A DNA stretch of 30,960 nt from an uncultured Asticcacaulis sp. GTDB lineage: Bacteria > Pseudomonadota > Alphaproteobacteria > Caulobacterales > Caulobacteraceae. Position numbers and translations under genes: made by a program. The notes under the pieces are model-generated. The model had not been told where the DNA came from. It was given only the letters and a program-made list of their open reading frames with translations, and made no database searches. Where the stretch lies: assembly GCA_946482045.1 (NCBI GenBank), contig CAMLPZ010000016.1:1-30960 (forward strand). Reading direction: 5' to 3'. Of the stretch, positions 7,753-16,269 are shown in pieces. Positions within the stretch are counted from its first letter, which is position 1; each line of letters begins with the position of its first letter.

Positions 7753-10710
7753 ATGAAACACCCAATATCCAGATTTAAGGCCCTCATGGGCGGCGCATCC
7801 ATGGCCGTCCTCGGCATCATCGCGTTTGCCGCGCCGGTCTCGGCACAGGACACGGCTGCCGCCGGAGCCGATAGCGACGTTGTCGTCGTTACCGGCCAGC
7901 GCGGCCAGATCAAGTCCGCCCAGAAACTCAAGCGCGACTCCGACGTCGTGCAAGACTCGGTTACCGCCGTCGATATCGGCGCCCTGCCCGACCGTTCGGT
8001 CGCCGAAGCTCTGCAGCGCATCTCCGGCCTCCAGATTCAGCGCGCCAACGAAGCCCGCGACCCGATCCGCATGACTGCGGAAGGCGGCGGCGTCAACATC
8101 CGCGGCATCAGCTGGGTCCGTTCCGAAACCAATGGTCGTGACATCTTCTCGGCCAAGAACGGCCGTTCCCTGAGCTGGGACGACGTCTCGGCTGACCTGC
8201 TGGCTGGCGTCGACGTCTTCAAGAACCCCTCGGCCGACATGATCGAAGGCGGCATTGGCGGCACGGTCAACCTGCGCACCCGTAAGCCGTTCGACCAGAA
8301 GGGGCGCCTGCTGGCCTTGACCTTTGACCGCACCTATGGCGACCTGCAAAAGGAAAACCAGTATTCAGGCAGCGTGATCTACTCCAATCGCTGGGACACG
8401 AGCATTGGTGAACTGGGCTTCCTGGTAAACTATTCGCAGGCCAATGTCGGCAACGAGACACACGTCATCGGCACTGACCGGTATGTAACGGTCGGTACCG
8501 GTGCGAACACCCGCTACATTCCCAACGTCATGGGCTGGCGCACGATCGACTGGCGTCAAAAGCGCGAAGCCCTCGCCGGCGCGATTCAATGGCGACCAAC
8601 CGAAGACCTGGAATTCACGCTTCAGGCTTTCAACTCCGTGGCCAAGCCTAAAAATACCGAATACAATGTCGGCTTCTATGACGGCACCCTGGCCACGCCA
8701 AATGACTCATATGTCTATGACAGCAATGGCGTCTTCCTGGCCGGCACGGTCGTCGGGGCCGGTATCGATTCCAACACGCGGTGGGGCAACGACCGCAAGG
8801 AAACGACAGACATTTCGCTCGGATTTAAGTGGAATGCCACCGATCGCCTGACGCTGTCCGGCGACGTCCAGCACTTGAAATCGACGGCGGACATATTGTC
8901 CAACACCGTATTTGCTCAGTATTGCGCGACGCAGACTCCGACGCCCTGTACCTCCGAGAACAAGTCGACGGCCAGCATTGACCTGCGCGGCGAGCTTCCG
9001 ACCATCGCCATCCAGGGGCCGAACCGCACGGCGGAGCAAGATGCCTATTATTGGGCGGCGGCTATGGATCACATCGAAAAGAACGAGGGCGAACAACTGG
9101 CCTGGCGTCTGGATGGCCAATACGACTTCGACGACGACGGCTGGCTGACCAGCTTCAAGTTCGGCGTCCGCTCAACCGACCGGGACTATATCACGCGCCA
9201 GTCCAGCTGGAACTGGAGCCTGTTGAGCTCCCAGTACTGGGGCGGCGGCACACCGGTATGGCTGGACGAGGAGGGCGGTTTCGGCTCGGTACCGGCCAAC
9301 CCGAACCTGCCGAACATGTCGCATATGGTTTCCTTCGACAACTTCATGCATGGCGACATTCCGGTCCCGGGCAATATCTGGTTCCCGACCGAGAATCTGC
9401 TCAGTCAGGGCACGGCCTATACCTTCGAGCAGCTCAAAGGCGTTGAAAATGCCGGCTGGGGATGGTCACCACTTACCGACAACTGGGCGAACTACGCTTC
9501 GCAAGGCGGACTTAACACCCAGGACGAAAAGACGGAGGCAGCTTACGGCCTGCTGAAATTCGGTCATGACAATGTGTTCGGCGCCCAAAGGCTCGACGGC
9601 AATTTCGGCGTTCGCGTCGTCAAGACCAAGGTGCACGGAAGCAGCTATATCGTAATGGGAACTGTCGAAGGTCCGCAGGGCATGACCTGCGCGTCCAACT
9701 GTACCCGTTATGACGAGGCGCGAGCCTTCGGTGCCGGACTGACCATTCCTTACGATGGGGAGAATGAATATACCGATACCCTGCCCAGCCTGAACATTCG
9801 CTACCGTTACAACGACGAACTGCAGTTCCGTTTCGCGGCGTCCAAAGCCATGGTTCGCCCGGAAATGTCCTGGATCACGCCATATAGCACGCTCGGTGTC
9901 AGCGGTTTGGTATTCACCCCGATTGGCGCCACCAATACGTTTGCTATCGATGACACCAATATCAACTATTCGGGTACGGGCGGGTCTCCGGACCTGAAGC
10001 CCATCACGGCAAACCAGTATGACCTGACGGCCGAATGGTATTTCGCCCCGACAGGAAGCCTGACCTTCGTCGCCTTTAAAAAGGACCTGACGAACTACAT
10101 CTACACCCAGTCGCAGGTGGAAACCTATACCAACAACGGCATCACGCTGAACTTCAACGTCAACCGCTATGTCAACGGTTCGGAAAAGGGCGATGTCAAC
10201 GGTTGGGAACTCGCCTACAACCAGTTCTATGACTTCCTGCCCGCACCGTGGGATGGCTTCGGCATCCAGGCCAATTACACGAAGATCAATATGTCTGGCG
10301 GCCGCAACCCGGTTTCCAGCGTATTCGACGGCAATGTCGTTGTGAACGCCAACCTCTCCGGCCTGCCAATGGAAGGGATGTCGCCGGAAAGCTACAACTT
10401 CGCTCTGATGTACGAAAAGTACGGCATCTCGGCGCGTATGGCCTACAACTGGCGCGACGCGTACCTGCTGACGACCTCAGCGGCCAACGTCAACCGTCCG
10501 ATGTGGGCAGACGCCTATGGCCAATGGGACGGCTCCGTCTTCTACACGGTCAACAAGCAGGTCAAGGTCGGCTTGCAGGTGACCAATGTCGGCCGCGACG
10601 TGAACTATGTCCGCGTCTCGAGCGATATCACCAAGCCGCTTGAAACCCACTACTACTCGGCGACCAAGACCGATCGCCGCGCTTCGCTGGTGCTGCGCGC
10701 CAGCTTCTAA
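7753..10710 (+). CDS. TonB-dependent outer-membrane receptor (TonB-Xanth-Caul type)
   Basis: A 985-aa outer-membrane active transporter that takes energy from TonB-ExbBD. Residues 1-31 are a signal peptide (hydrophobic core AVLGIIAFAA, cleavage after VSA). A TonB-box-like segment DSDVVVVTGQR follows at about 41-50. The plug domain includes DIGALPDRSVAEALQRISGL, GVNIRGISWV and GGIGGTVNLRTRKPFD. The rest is the beta-barrel, ending in a terminal aromatic (LVLRASF), as expected for an outer-membrane barrel. The plug wording is typical of the TIGR01782 Xanthomonas/Caulobacter subfamily, often tied to carbohydrate uptake. AGGGAA lies five bases before the ATG. The ligand cannot be read from sequence. 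The downstream halogenase-like genes are a common neighbourhood for this receptor class. Confidence 0.95.
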   Translation: MKHPISRFKALMGGASMAVLGIIAFAAPVSAQDTAAAGADSDVVVVTGQRGQIKSAQKLKRDSDVVQDSVTAVDIGALPDRSVAEALQRISGLQIQRANEARDPIRMTAEGGGVNIRGISWVRSETNGRDIFSAKNGRSLSWDDVSADLLAGVDVFKNPSADMIEGGIGGTVNLRTRKPFDQKGRLLALTFDRTYGDLQKENQYSGSVIYSNRWDTSIGELGFLVNYSQANVGNETHVIGTDRYVTVGTGANTRYIPNVMGWRTIDWRQKREALAGAIQWRPTEDLEFTLQAFNSVAKPKNTEYNVGFYDGTLATPNDSYVYDSNGVFLAGTVVGAGIDSNTRWGNDRKETTDISLGFKWNATDRLTLSGDVQHLKSTADILSNTVFAQYCATQTPTPCTSENKSTASIDLRGELPTIAIQGPNRTAEQDAYYWAAAMDHIEKNEGEQLAWRLDGQYDFDDDGWLTSFKFGVRSTDRDYITRQSSWNWSLLSSQYWGGGTPVWLDEEGGFGSVPANPNLPNMSHMVSFDNFMHGDIPVPGNIWFPTENLLSQGTAYTFEQLKGVENAGWGWSPLTDNWANYASQGGLNTQDEKTEAAYGLLKFGHDNVFGAQRLDGNFGVRVVKTKVHGSSYIVMGTVEGPQGMTCASNCTRYDEARAFGAGLTIPYDGENEYTDTLPSLNIRYRYNDELQFRFAASKAMVRPEMSWITPYSTLGVSGLVFTPIGATNTFAIDDTNINYSGTGGSPDLKPITANQYDLTAEWYFAPTGSLTFVAFKKDLTNYIYTQSQVETYTNNGITLNFNVNRYVNGSEKGDVNGWELAYNQFYDFLPAPWDGFGIQANYTKINMSGGRNPVSSVFDGNVVVNANLSGLPMEGMSPESYNFALMYEKYGISARMAYNWRDAYLLTTSAANVNRPMWADAYGQWDGSVFYTVNKQVKVGLQVTNVGRDVNYVRVSSDITKPLETHYYSATKTDRRASLVLRASF

Positions 10711-10715
10711 AAATA

Positions 10716-10743
10716 GGCTGCGCGGGTCCCCACCCGTGCAGCC
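10716..10743 (+). terminator. Strong hairpin just after the TonB receptor stop (no U-tract)
   Basis: GGCTGC-g-CGGGT, loop CCCC, ACCCG-t-GCAGCC: an 11-bp stem with one mismatch, starting five bases after the stop codon. It lacks a T-run, so it may be an mRNA 3'-end stabiliser or a first part of termination rather than a complete intrinsic terminator. Confidence 0.5.
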
Positions 10744-10816
10744 GTGCGCCTTATCGCGCAGGTGTCCCGCCCGTCCAGCGGTCACCTTATCCTCCCGGAC
10801 ATCTGTTAAACTGCAG

Positions 10817-10851
10817 CCCTTCCGGTTTTCTTGTGGCCGGAAGGGTTTTTT
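10817..10851 (+). terminator. Intrinsic terminator between the TonB receptor and the halogenase genes
   Basis: CCCTTCCGG (10817-10825), an 11-base loop, then CCGGAAGGG (10837-10845), followed directly by six T residues (10846-10851). This is a textbook Rho-independent terminator on the plus strand. It ends 39 bases before the halogenase start codon, so it either ends the receptor transcript or acts as an attenuator of the downstream pair. Confidence 0.9.
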
Positions 10852-10890
10852 ATGAGAGCCTTAGGCCGGCAGAACATATCAGGCAGGAAC

Positions 10891-12408
10891 ATGGCCGAAC
10901 CGATACGAAAGATCATTATAGCCGGCGGCGGTACGGCAGGCTGGATGTGCGCCGCCGCGCTGCGCACCAATGTATCACGTGATGTCGAAATCACCTTGGT
11001 CGAGTCCGAAGAGATCGGCATCATCGGCGTCGGCGAAGCGACCATTCCGACCATCCGTGACTTCAATGCCTTGATCGGCCTCGATGAGGCCGAATTCATC
11101 CGCCGTACCGAGGCGACCTTCAAGCTTGGCATTGACTTCCATGGCTGGGGTGCGAAGGACAGCCGGTATTTCCATGGCTTCGGCGATTTTGGCGCCACCT
11201 ATCAGGGTCTGGAACCACACCAGATCTGGCGCAAACTTAGTCTCGACGGCGAGACAACGCCCTTGTCCGCCTGGTCGATGCCGACCCAGATCGCCTACGC
11301 CGGCAAGTTCTTCCCGCCAAACCCCAGTCCCGGCTCGGCGATGCGGGACTATAGCTACGCCTTCCATTTCGACGCCTCCTTGTATGCCGCCTACCTGCGG
11401 GAACTGTGTGAAGGCCGCGGCGTCAAACGCATCAACGGCAAGATCGCGGATGTGAAGCTGAACGCTGAAACCGGCTATATCGACGGCCTGGCGCTGGAAG
11501 ACGGGCGTCAGGTGGACGGTGATTTCTTTGTCGATTGCACGGGTTTTCGCGGCCTGCTGATCGAGGGGGCGCTGAAATCCGGCTATGCCGATTGGTCGCA
11601 CCTGCTGCCGGCGGATCGTGCCTGGGCCGTGCCCTGCGCAAAGACCGACACCATCACGCCCTATACCGTCTCGACGGCGCGCACGGCGGGCTGGCAATGG
11701 CGAATTCCGCTTCAGCACCGTACCGGCAACGGCCACGTCTTCTCAAGCCGCTTCATGGACGAACAGACCGCCGCCGATATCCTCATGCAGAACCTGGACG
11801 GCGCGCCGCTGAAGGATCCGATGCTGATCCGCTTCACAACCGGACACCGCAACCTCTTCTGGAACAAGAACTGCGTCTGCGCTGGCCTGGCTTCCGGTTT
11901 CCTGGAGCCGCTGGAATCGACATCGATAAACCTGATCCAGAGCGCGATCGTCCGTTTTCTGGAACTGTATCCCGGCAAGGGGCCGAACCCCGTCCTGGAG
12001 GCTGAGTACAATCGCCGGCTTCTTCTCAGCTATGAGCGCGTACGCGACTTCATAATCCTGCATTACTGGCTGCAGTCCCGCGATGATGGCGAGCTGTGGC
12101 GCTATACCCGCGACATGGACCTGCCCGACAACCTTCGCCACAAGATCGCGCTGTTCCGGTCACGCGGCATAGTCCTCCTTCACGAGTTCGACCACTTTGC
12201 CCAGCCCAGCTGGATTTCCGTCTATATCGGTCAGGGACTGTTACCTGAGACATACGACCCGCTGGTCGAACGGATATCGTCCGACCAGCTGCGCGCCCTG
12301 ATGGGGCAGCGGCGCGACCAGATCACCGCGGTCGCGACCAGGCTGCCATCGCACGAAGACTTCATTCGCAAGCATTGCCCTTCTCCCAGTTTCCTGCAGG
12401 CGTCATGA
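10891..12408 (+). CDS. Flavin-dependent tryptophan halogenase-like protein 1
   Basis: A 505-aa protein of the tryptophan halogenase family (PrnA/RebH fold). Such enzymes use reduced FAD, oxygen and halide to halogenate an aromatic substrate. Visible: the FAD-binding AGGGTAGW (residues 11-18), GVGEATIP (47-53), the catalytic Lys in ATFKLGIDF (about K78, like PrnA K79), the halogenase signature WQWRIP (268-273), and EPLESTS with the Glu (about E342) matching PrnA E346. ATG 10891 is chosen because it has an AGG-type site and begins right before the dinucleotide-binding fold; the frame stays open upstream through the terminator. It shares ATGA with the next gene. Members of this TonB-receptor-linked clade have largely unknown substrates, so tryptophan should not be assumed. 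Confidence 0.9.
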   Translation: MAEPIRKIIIAGGGTAGWMCAAALRTNVSRDVEITLVESEEIGIIGVGEATIPTIRDFNALIGLDEAEFIRRTEATFKLGIDFHGWGAKDSRYFHGFGDFGATYQGLEPHQIWRKLSLDGETTPLSAWSMPTQIAYAGKFFPPNPSPGSAMRDYSYAFHFDASLYAAYLRELCEGRGVKRINGKIADVKLNAETGYIDGLALEDGRQVDGDFFVDCTGFRGLLIEGALKSGYADWSHLLPADRAWAVPCAKTDTITPYTVSTARTAGWQWRIPLQHRTGNGHVFSSRFMDEQTAADILMQNLDGAPLKDPMLIRFTTGHRNLFWNKNCVCAGLASGFLEPLESTSINLIQSAIVRFLELYPGKGPNPVLEAEYNRRLLLSYERVRDFIILHYWLQSRDDGELWRYTRDMDLPDNLRHKIALFRSRGIVLLHEFDHFAQPSWISVYIGQGLLPETYDPLVERISSDQLRALMGQRRDQITAVATRLPSHEDFIRKHCPSPSFLQAS

Positions 12409-13907
12409 GCAACCGCGTCGAACACATCGTTATTGTCGGCGGCGGGTCTGCCGGCTGGATGACCGCCGCCGCCTTGAGCCGCTATACGCAGGGGATGCCG
12501 GTGCGCATCACCGTGGTGGAGTCCGATGAAATCGGCACTATCGGCGTCGGCGAGGCTTCCATCCCCTTGCTCGGCATCTACAACAGTCTCGTCGGCATGC
12601 ACGAACGCGACTTCATGGTGAATACCCAGGGTACGTTCAAGCTTGGCATCCAGTTCGTCGGCTGGAAGCACGAGGGACATGAATATCTTCACCCCTTCGG
12701 CGCCTATGGCCTGAGCATCGGCGTCTGCGACTTTCATCAGTACTGGCTGAAGGCCTCGCAGGCCGGCTACAGCGCCCCTCTGGAGGACTTCAATCTCAAC
12801 AGTGTCATGGCGCGGCACAACCGGTTCAGCCTGCGCAGCAGCAATGCGAATTCCCCTTTGTCCGGCATGGCCCACGCCTACCACTTCGACGCCGGCCTCT
12901 ACGCCCGCAACCTGCGCCGCGTGGCCGAAGGCAATGGCGTCACACGGACCGAGGGCCGCGTCGTCGAGGTCATGCAGGACCCCGACAGCGGTTTTATCAC
13001 AGGCGTAAAACTGGCGTCAGGCCGGCAAATCCAGGGCGACTTCTTTGTCGACTGTTCCGGCTTCCGGGCCCTGCTGATCGAAGGCGCCCTGAAGGCGGGT
13101 TATGAAGACTGGACGGGGCTTCTGCCCTGCGACCGCGCCGTAGCCGTCCCCAGCGCCCGCACAGCCCCTCTGCTGCCCTACACCCGCGCGACCGCCCGCA
13201 AGGCGGGCTGGCAGTGGCGCATTCCTTTGCAGCACCGCACGGGGAACGGCTATGTCTATTCCAGCCGGCATATGTCCGACGATGAGGCGGTGGCCACCCT
13301 GATGGCCAATCTGGACGGCCAGCCGCTGGCGGACCCGCGCCTTATCCATTTCAGAACCGGACGGCGGACCAAGGCGTGGGTCAAGAACTGCGTCGCCATA
13401 GGGCTTTCAGCCGGCTTCCTGGAGCCGCTGGAATCGACGGCAATCCATTTGATCCAGATGGGCGTCACCAAGCTTTTGACCTTCATGCCAACTGGGACCT
13501 GGTCCCAGGCCCTGGTCGACGAATTCAACCGCCGGACGGCGTTCGAATATGAGGACGTGCGCGACTTCCTGGTGCTGCATTACAAGGCCAACAGCCGCGA
13601 GGGGCAGCCCTTCTGGGAGGAACTGCGTCATAGTCCGGTATCGAGCACCTTGCAGGCACGCATGGACCTGTTCCGCGATTCGGGGCGCCTCTATGTAGCC
13701 GACCACGAACTGTTCAAACTGCCAAGCTGGGTGGTCGTCATGCTCAACCAGGGTGTGGTACCACGCGATTACGACCCGATGGCGGATGCCGTGTCGATGG
13801 ACGCAATCGTCAGCCGGCTCGACTATATCCGCGATACGCTGGCCAGGACGGTGGCAGCGCAGCCGGATCATGCCAATTTCATCAACGGTCATTGCGCAGC
13901 CAGTTAG
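12405..13907 (+). CDS. Flavin-dependent tryptophan halogenase-like protein 2
   Basis: A 500-aa paralogue of the preceding protein. It has VGGGSAGW (residues 11-18), GVGEASIP, the catalytic Lys in GTFKLGIQF (K79), WQWRIPLQHRTGNG (from 269) and EPLESTA with E343, so all halogenase landmarks are kept. The ATG at 12405 overlaps the upstream TGA by four bases; an alternative in-frame start at 12375 would add residues that only shadow the upstream gene. The two copies are clearly diverged in the substrate-facing region after the Lys motif (DFHGWGAKDSRYFHGFGDFG versus QFVGWKHEGHEYLHPFGAYG), which suggests different substrates or positions rather than a recent duplication. An IS481 relic begins within a few bases of its stop codon. 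Confidence 0.9.
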   Translation: MSNRVEHIVIVGGGSAGWMTAAALSRYTQGMPVRITVVESDEIGTIGVGEASIPLLGIYNSLVGMHERDFMVNTQGTFKLGIQFVGWKHEGHEYLHPFGAYGLSIGVCDFHQYWLKASQAGYSAPLEDFNLNSVMARHNRFSLRSSNANSPLSGMAHAYHFDAGLYARNLRRVAEGNGVTRTEGRVVEVMQDPDSGFITGVKLASGRQIQGDFFVDCSGFRALLIEGALKAGYEDWTGLLPCDRAVAVPSARTAPLLPYTRATARKAGWQWRIPLQHRTGNGYVYSSRHMSDDEAVATLMANLDGQPLADPRLIHFRTGRRTKAWVKNCVAIGLSAGFLEPLESTAIHLIQMGVTKLLTFMPTGTWSQALVDEFNRRTAFEYEDVRDFLVLHYKANSREGQPFWEELRHSPVSSTLQARMDLFRDSGRLYVADHELFKLPSWVVVMLNQGVVPRDYDPMADAVSMDAIVSRLDYIRDTLARTVAAQPDHANFINGHCAAS

Positions 13908-14090
13908 CTGTGAGCTCTCAGGAGGTTGTCCATCTGGCCTGAACCGAGGAGACTGAGGTTGCGAAGCTTCAGATTCCAGGACAGACCAGATGAACATGCA
14001 TAAGAATGCTTCTTTGACGCCGAAAGGGTTGAGAGGCCATGTACGTAGCGTCGTGGATGGAGGATTACGCTATTCTGCGGCGGCTTAAGC
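13908..14090 (+). mobile_element. IS481-family element remnant (left end and first codons of transposase)
   Basis: The stretch after the halogenase stop reads like the left end of an IS481 element: a non-coding leader, then ATG at 13990 opening MNMHKNASLTPKGLRGHVRS and VVDGGLRYSAAA before a stop at 14086-14088. The MN(M/I)HKNAxLTPxGR start followed by a VxxVxDGG stretch is typical of IS481 transposases, which then enter a helix-turn-helix with A-A-A, exactly where this copy breaks off. About 32 residues remain of a protein of normally 300 or more. No right end is visible. The boundaries are approximate. Confidence 0.7.
13990..14088 (+). pseudogene. IS481-family transposase N-terminal fragment
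   Basis: A 32-codon fragment. Its start resembles the N-terminus of IS481 integrase-type transposases (MNMHKNASLTPKG), and the frame ends in TAA immediately after SAAA, inside what should be the first helix-turn-helix. It lacks all catalytic residues and is non-functional. It lies tail-to-tail with the cyanophycinase-fusion gene, whose stop is at 14117-14119. Confidence 0.68.
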
Positions 14091-14116
14091 CAGAAAAACC
14101 TCTTGAGGCACCACAT

Positions 14117-16060
14117 CTACTTCAGGCCTTCACCGGCAAAGATGCCAGTTTGCGGGACGGGGGCATCCGAAGACACCGCCCCGCGATACATGCCGAGATC
14201 ATTGATCGCGAACACTGCCTTGCCGTCCTTGTCCATCGCGATCAACCCACCGTCGCCGCCGAGCGCCCCCACAGACATGATAGTGTTATGCGCAGCCTGA
14301 TCGATGGTCTCCTTGTTCCAGCGAACGCGGTCGCAGACCTGACGCGCGGCGCTGTCGCGAATGAAGTACTCGCCCGTGCCTGTCGCCGAGACGGCGCAGT
14401 CACCGTCGCGAGCATAGGTGCCGGCGCCGATCACCGGCGAATCGCCAATCCGGCCCCACTGCTTGCCCATCAGCCCGCCCGTCGAAGTCGCCGCTGCCAG
14501 ATGGCCGTCGGAATCCAGCGCCACGACGCCGATCGTGCCATAAAGATGCGACCGGTCGATGTTGACCAGGTTCTTCGCTTTCCAGGCGTCAAACGCCTTC
14601 TGGCGCTCGGGCGTGATGAAGTATGACGGATCGACCTGTTCAAGCCCCTGCGCGACCGAGAAGGCGTCCGCCCCTTCGCCGGCAATAAACACATGGCGCG
14701 TCTTTTCCATCACCTTGCGCGCCAGGCTGATTGGATTCTTGGTCCGCGTCGCACCGGCGACGGCGCCGGCCTTCATCGTGCCGCCATCCATAATGGCCGC
14801 GTCGAGATAGGACTTGCCGTCGGCGGCAACGACCGCGCCCTTGCCGGCGTTGAACAAGGGATCGTCTTCCAGGACGCGGGCCGTGGCCTCGACGGCATCG
14901 AGAGAGGCGCCCCCCTTGGCCAGCACCGCCTGCCCGGCTTGCAGCGCCTTTGTCAGCGACGCGCGATACCGAGCCTCCTTTTCCGGCGGCATGTTGGCGC
15001 GTTCGATCACCCCTGCCCCACCGTGGAGGGCCAGCGACCAGTGCTGGCGCTGGGTGACCACGCCGTCCTTGATGTCATAGATGCGCGTGAACGCCGGGCT
15101 GCCGACGTCCAGCGTCTTGACATTAAAGGTCGAATTTTTGCCGATGCCGATGACCGATACACCGGTCAGGTTCAGGGGCTTGCCTGGTTCCAAGTCGACC
15201 GGATCGCCGCCCTGGACCAGCCATGCCTTGCCGTCCTTATTGGTATGGACGCGCGCCGTGCCATCCGCTTCGACCGTCACGGCAGCTTCTTCGTCGATGC
15301 CGAGACCGACCAGCGGCCTGGCGTAGCGCGCCGTCGGCGAGGCGCGCAGCGTGTTCGACTTCACCACAAAGGCAAAAAGGCGGCCCAGGCGGTCGCGTTC
15401 GGCGAAATGGCTGTCGGTGACGATGTGCGTCAAAAGCTCGAAATGCAGGAAGTTGTCGACCATGGTGACCGCGGGCCCCAGCGGGTCTTTCAGCGCTTCA
15501 GGCGAAGTCACGCTGCCGTCGTCCATGGCGCCGTAGGACCAGCTACCCTGGACGGCCAGGCCGGCCGAGGTGCCGCCCAACGGCTTGCCGGCTTCGACAT
15601 GGGCGTCGATTACCTCATTGAGCGGCGTGCCCTTCCACATGCGGACATAGCGCGACTGATCGCCACCGGCGAGGAAGATGCCGTCGGCCTTTTTGACCGC
15701 TTCCAGCAGCTTCGGATCGGACGCCGCCTTGCGGTCGGTGAACAGGAAGGTGCGCACGGATGTGACGCCCTTTACGCCATTATAGAATTCTTCCTGGGAT
15801 TCGGTCGTGCCGGATGCGCGCAGGACAACGATGTGGCCATTGCCGGCATGATTGACGAACCAGCGGAAGGCGTCATAGGCCCAGTCGCCGCCGCCCGACA
15901 TCAGAAGCCCGCCCTTGACGTCCCCGGGTGTCGGCTTGGCTTCGTCGCCGATAACGAAGGTCTTGTAACCCGGGCCGCCTGTCCAGCTTTTCGGTTTTGC
16001 CTGCATCGGCAAGGAAACAGCCAGCAAACTCAGGGTAAGGATAGCGATCAAACGGCGCAT
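14117..16060 (-). CDS. Exported cyanophycinase / isoaspartyl peptidase fusion protein
   Basis: A 647-aa two-domain hydrolase with a signal peptide (MRRLIAILTLSLLAVSLPMQ, cleavage near A21). Residues about 45-335 are a peptidase S51 cyanophycinase domain: GGDQ (132-135), nucleophile Ser165 in GGTSAGLAV, and His218 in DSHFAERDRLGRLF. Residues about 340-640 are an Ntn-hydrolase isoaspartyl peptidase/asparaginase (T2): LALHGGAGVI, DDPLFNAGKGAV, nucleophile Thr509 in HLYGTIGVVALD, and GTGEYFIRD. Cyanophycinase releases beta-Asp-Arg dipeptides from cyanophycin, and isoaspartyl peptidase splits these into Asp and Arg, so one polypeptide carries both consecutive steps. T2 enzymes mature by self-cleavage before the Thr, so the protein may end as two chains. 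AGGAG lies seven bases before the ATG. Divergent from a TonB receptor. Domain calls are firm; cyanophycin as substrate is inferred. Confidence 0.92.
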   Translation of the reverse strand: MRRLIAILTLSLLAVSLPMQAKPKSWTGGPGYKTFVIGDEAKPTPGDVKGGLLMSGGGDWAYDAFRWFVNHAGNGHIVVLRASGTTESQEEFYNGVKGVTSVRTFLFTDRKAASDPKLLEAVKKADGIFLAGGDQSRYVRMWKGTPLNEVIDAHVEAGKPLGGTSAGLAVQGSWSYGAMDDGSVTSPEALKDPLGPAVTMVDNFLHFELLTHIVTDSHFAERDRLGRLFAFVVKSNTLRASPTARYARPLVGLGIDEEAAVTVEADGTARVHTNKDGKAWLVQGGDPVDLEPGKPLNLTGVSVIGIGKNSTFNVKTLDVGSPAFTRIYDIKDGVVTQRQHWSLALHGGAGVIERANMPPEKEARYRASLTKALQAGQAVLAKGGASLDAVEATARVLEDDPLFNAGKGAVVAADGKSYLDAAIMDGGTMKAGAVAGATRTKNPISLARKVMEKTRHVFIAGEGADAFSVAQGLEQVDPSYFITPERQKAFDAWKAKNLVNIDRSHLYGTIGVVALDSDGHLAAATSTGGLMGKQWGRIGDSPVIGAGTYARDGDCAVSATGTGEYFIRDSAARQVCDRVRWNKETIDQAAHNTIMSVGALGGDGGLIAMDKDGKAVFAINDLGMYRGAVSSDAPVPQTGIFAGEGLK

Positions 16061-16269
16061 GCAGGCTCCTGTGCGGTATGCAAGTGCAACAAATTTACGT
16101 CACCTTGACGGAGAATTTATGACGCGGCAACAAAATGATTGCGCGTAATAGCAAAATGGTGCCCGTTTCAGACAAGAAATTTCCAGATTCCGTCCATTTT
16201 GGAGCAGAACCTATCGGACCTCTGGAAGATTCGCAGTTGCAACAAAATCTTGCCCCCGGAGATTGAAAG
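16061..16269. promoter_or_regulatory. Divergent control region with three GCAACAAA repeats
   Basis: These 209 bases separate the cyanophycinase-fusion gene (leftward) from the TonB receptor (rightward). The exact octamer GCAACAAA occurs three times in the same orientation (16086-16093, 16127-16134, 16239-16246), twice extended to GCAACAAAAT. TTGACG at 16105-16110 could be a rightward -35 element. The ribosome site GGAGA precedes the ATG at 16270. The repeats could be regulator binding sites shared by both genes; this is inferred. Confidence 0.4.

Noticed and set aside
14086..14110. Small CCTC-AA-GAGG plus T-run as terminator for the cyanophycinase fusion
   Set aside because: A 4-bp stem is too weak to call a terminator.
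14693..16108. Plus-strand open frame of 471 codons opposite the cyanophycinase fusion
   Set aside because: It overlaps a gene with complete active sites on the other strand and shows no recognisable domain or ribosome site.
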